Origin: Selenomonas sp.
Lineage (GTDB): Bacteria > Bacillota_C > Negativicutes > Selenomonadales > Selenomonadaceae
DNA length: 34,588 bases
NCBI RefSeq assembly: GCF_024693525.1
Contig: NZ_JAILKR010000128.1
Coordinates: forward strand, 1 to 34,588
Reading direction: 5' to 3'
In this document: positions 34,148-34,588 of the stretch, piece by piece
Layout: every line of letters begins with the position of its first letter
Numbering within the stretch: the stretch's first letter is position 1
Program-made: the position numbers and the translations under genes
Notes under the pieces: model-generated
Told to the model about the DNA's origin: nothing
Seen by the model: the letters and a program-made list of their open reading frames with translations, nothing else
Databases searched by the model: none

Positions 34148-34588
34148 TTCCCTGCTCCTTTTCCTTGCGAGCTTCTGCCTCAAGCCGGGCTCTTTTCTTG
34201 GCTTTATTCTCCTTGCGCCGCTGCTTACGGATCGCCTTGCTGTACCGCTCCTCCTCGCTGAAGATGCAGCCACAGTAGGGCTGACGGTAAAGCTCCAGCT
34301 CATGGCTGATGTCGATGCCCTCCTGCCAACCCGGGCGGAAATCCTCGTAATAGAACTGCACACCATACTGCGCAGCAAAACGCTCCGCCGTGCGCTTCAT
34401 CAGGTCATGCTGCTGGTAGATACTGTAAAAAAGCGTCGATGTAAAGGCCTCAAAGCCATTTTCCGCCGCAAAGCGTGCCGCCTCCTCCAGCCGCCAGGTG
34501 TAGCACATGGTACAGCGGCCATTGGGCATTGCCTCCGCCGGCAGTGCTTTCTTCAAGAAGTCCCGCAGCCGATAGTTCTCATCGGCAT
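34137..34588 (-). CDS. queH: Epoxyqueuosine reductase QueH (5' end outside window)
   Basis: The 3' 150 codons of a gene that runs off the right edge; the reading frame is open to base 34588. The visible part matches QueH (DUF208): RCTMCYTWRLEEAA, FEAFTSTLFYSIY, VQFYYEDFRPGW and YRQPYCGCIFSEEERY. These carry the CxxC and CGC cysteines used as iron-sulfur and metal ligands; the N-terminal CC pair is not in view. QueH reduces epoxyqueuosine to queuosine, the step after QueA. The C-terminus ends in a long Lys/Arg/Glu-rich helix. Confidence 0.93.
   Translation of the reverse strand, partial: ADENYRLRDFLKKALPAEAMPNGRCTMCYTWRLEEAARFAAENGFEAFTSTLFYSIYQQHDLMKRTAERFAAQYGVQFYYEDFRPGWQEGIDISHELELYRQPYCGCIFSEEERYSKAIRKQRRKENKAKKRARLEAEARKEKEQGNEN

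Noticed and set aside
34148..34378. 77-residue N-terminal extension of the SpoIID-like protein
   Set aside because: It is queH read out of frame; the signal peptide and ribosome-binding site place the start at 34147.

Overview
The window looks like chromosomal core sequence from a low-to-mid-GC bacterium of the Firmicutes lineage. The likeliest group is a diderm Negativicutes member (Selenomonas-like). This rests on protein style and gene content: short HisG with HisZ, a YerC-type TrpR-family regulator, a UmuC/YolD cassette, the QueH form of epoxyqueuosine reductase, a SpoIID-domain protein and archaeal/Thermotoga-type AhcY. It is an inference, not a database result. No transposase, integrase, phage module, CRISPR array or rRNA was seen. 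Nearly all genes are on the minus strand. The exceptions are a permease (455-1561), a small membrane-anchored protein (4747-5136) and a DNA-damage polymerase cassette (26996-28899).

Region by region. Positions 1-5300 are accessory: a doubtful small ORF, an ArsB/SLC13-type permease, a DUF2971 protein, a lipoprotein amidase followed by an EAL phosphodiesterase, an orphan protein, and a perfect 26-bp inverted repeat that overlaps the start of a 31-codon ORF. Positions 5309-14735 hold a histidine locus, read on the minus strand as hisR(yerC)-hisZ-HD protein-hisG-hisD-hisC-hisB-hisH-hisA-hisF-hisIE-SagB-type nitroreductase. Every step of the pathway is present except histidinol-phosphate phosphatase. 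A promoter in front of hisG is covered by three TGTAAAC half-sites, which fits control by the adjacent TrpR-family gene. Positions 14914-25906 hold an orphan HlyD-type protein, alaS, a secreted SGNH/CE2-like esterase, ftsK, then mtaD, ahcY and surE. The ahcY-mtaD pair handles S-adenosylhomocysteine. A tRNA-Lys(CUU) with a near-consensus promoter and its own terminator precedes surE.

Positions 26126-29527 contain a PAP2 phosphatase, the divergent Y-family polymerase/YolD pair under a LexA-like box, and a membrane protein. Positions 29596-34588 contain pcrA/uvrD, queA, a spoIID-like gene and the 3' part of queH, so two queuosine enzymes flank a cell-wall protein. Several starts were moved downstream from the longest ORF because a clear ribosome-binding site marks an internal start (amidase, hisH, hisF, surE, PAP2, membrane protein, pcrA, spoIID).

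Points I would check first are the HisR operator at hisG, the missing histidinol-phosphate phosphatase beside an HD-domain gene, the possible deamination-first route for S-adenosylhomocysteine, the hairpin-buried micro-ORF, and the over-represented palindrome TGACNNGTCA.
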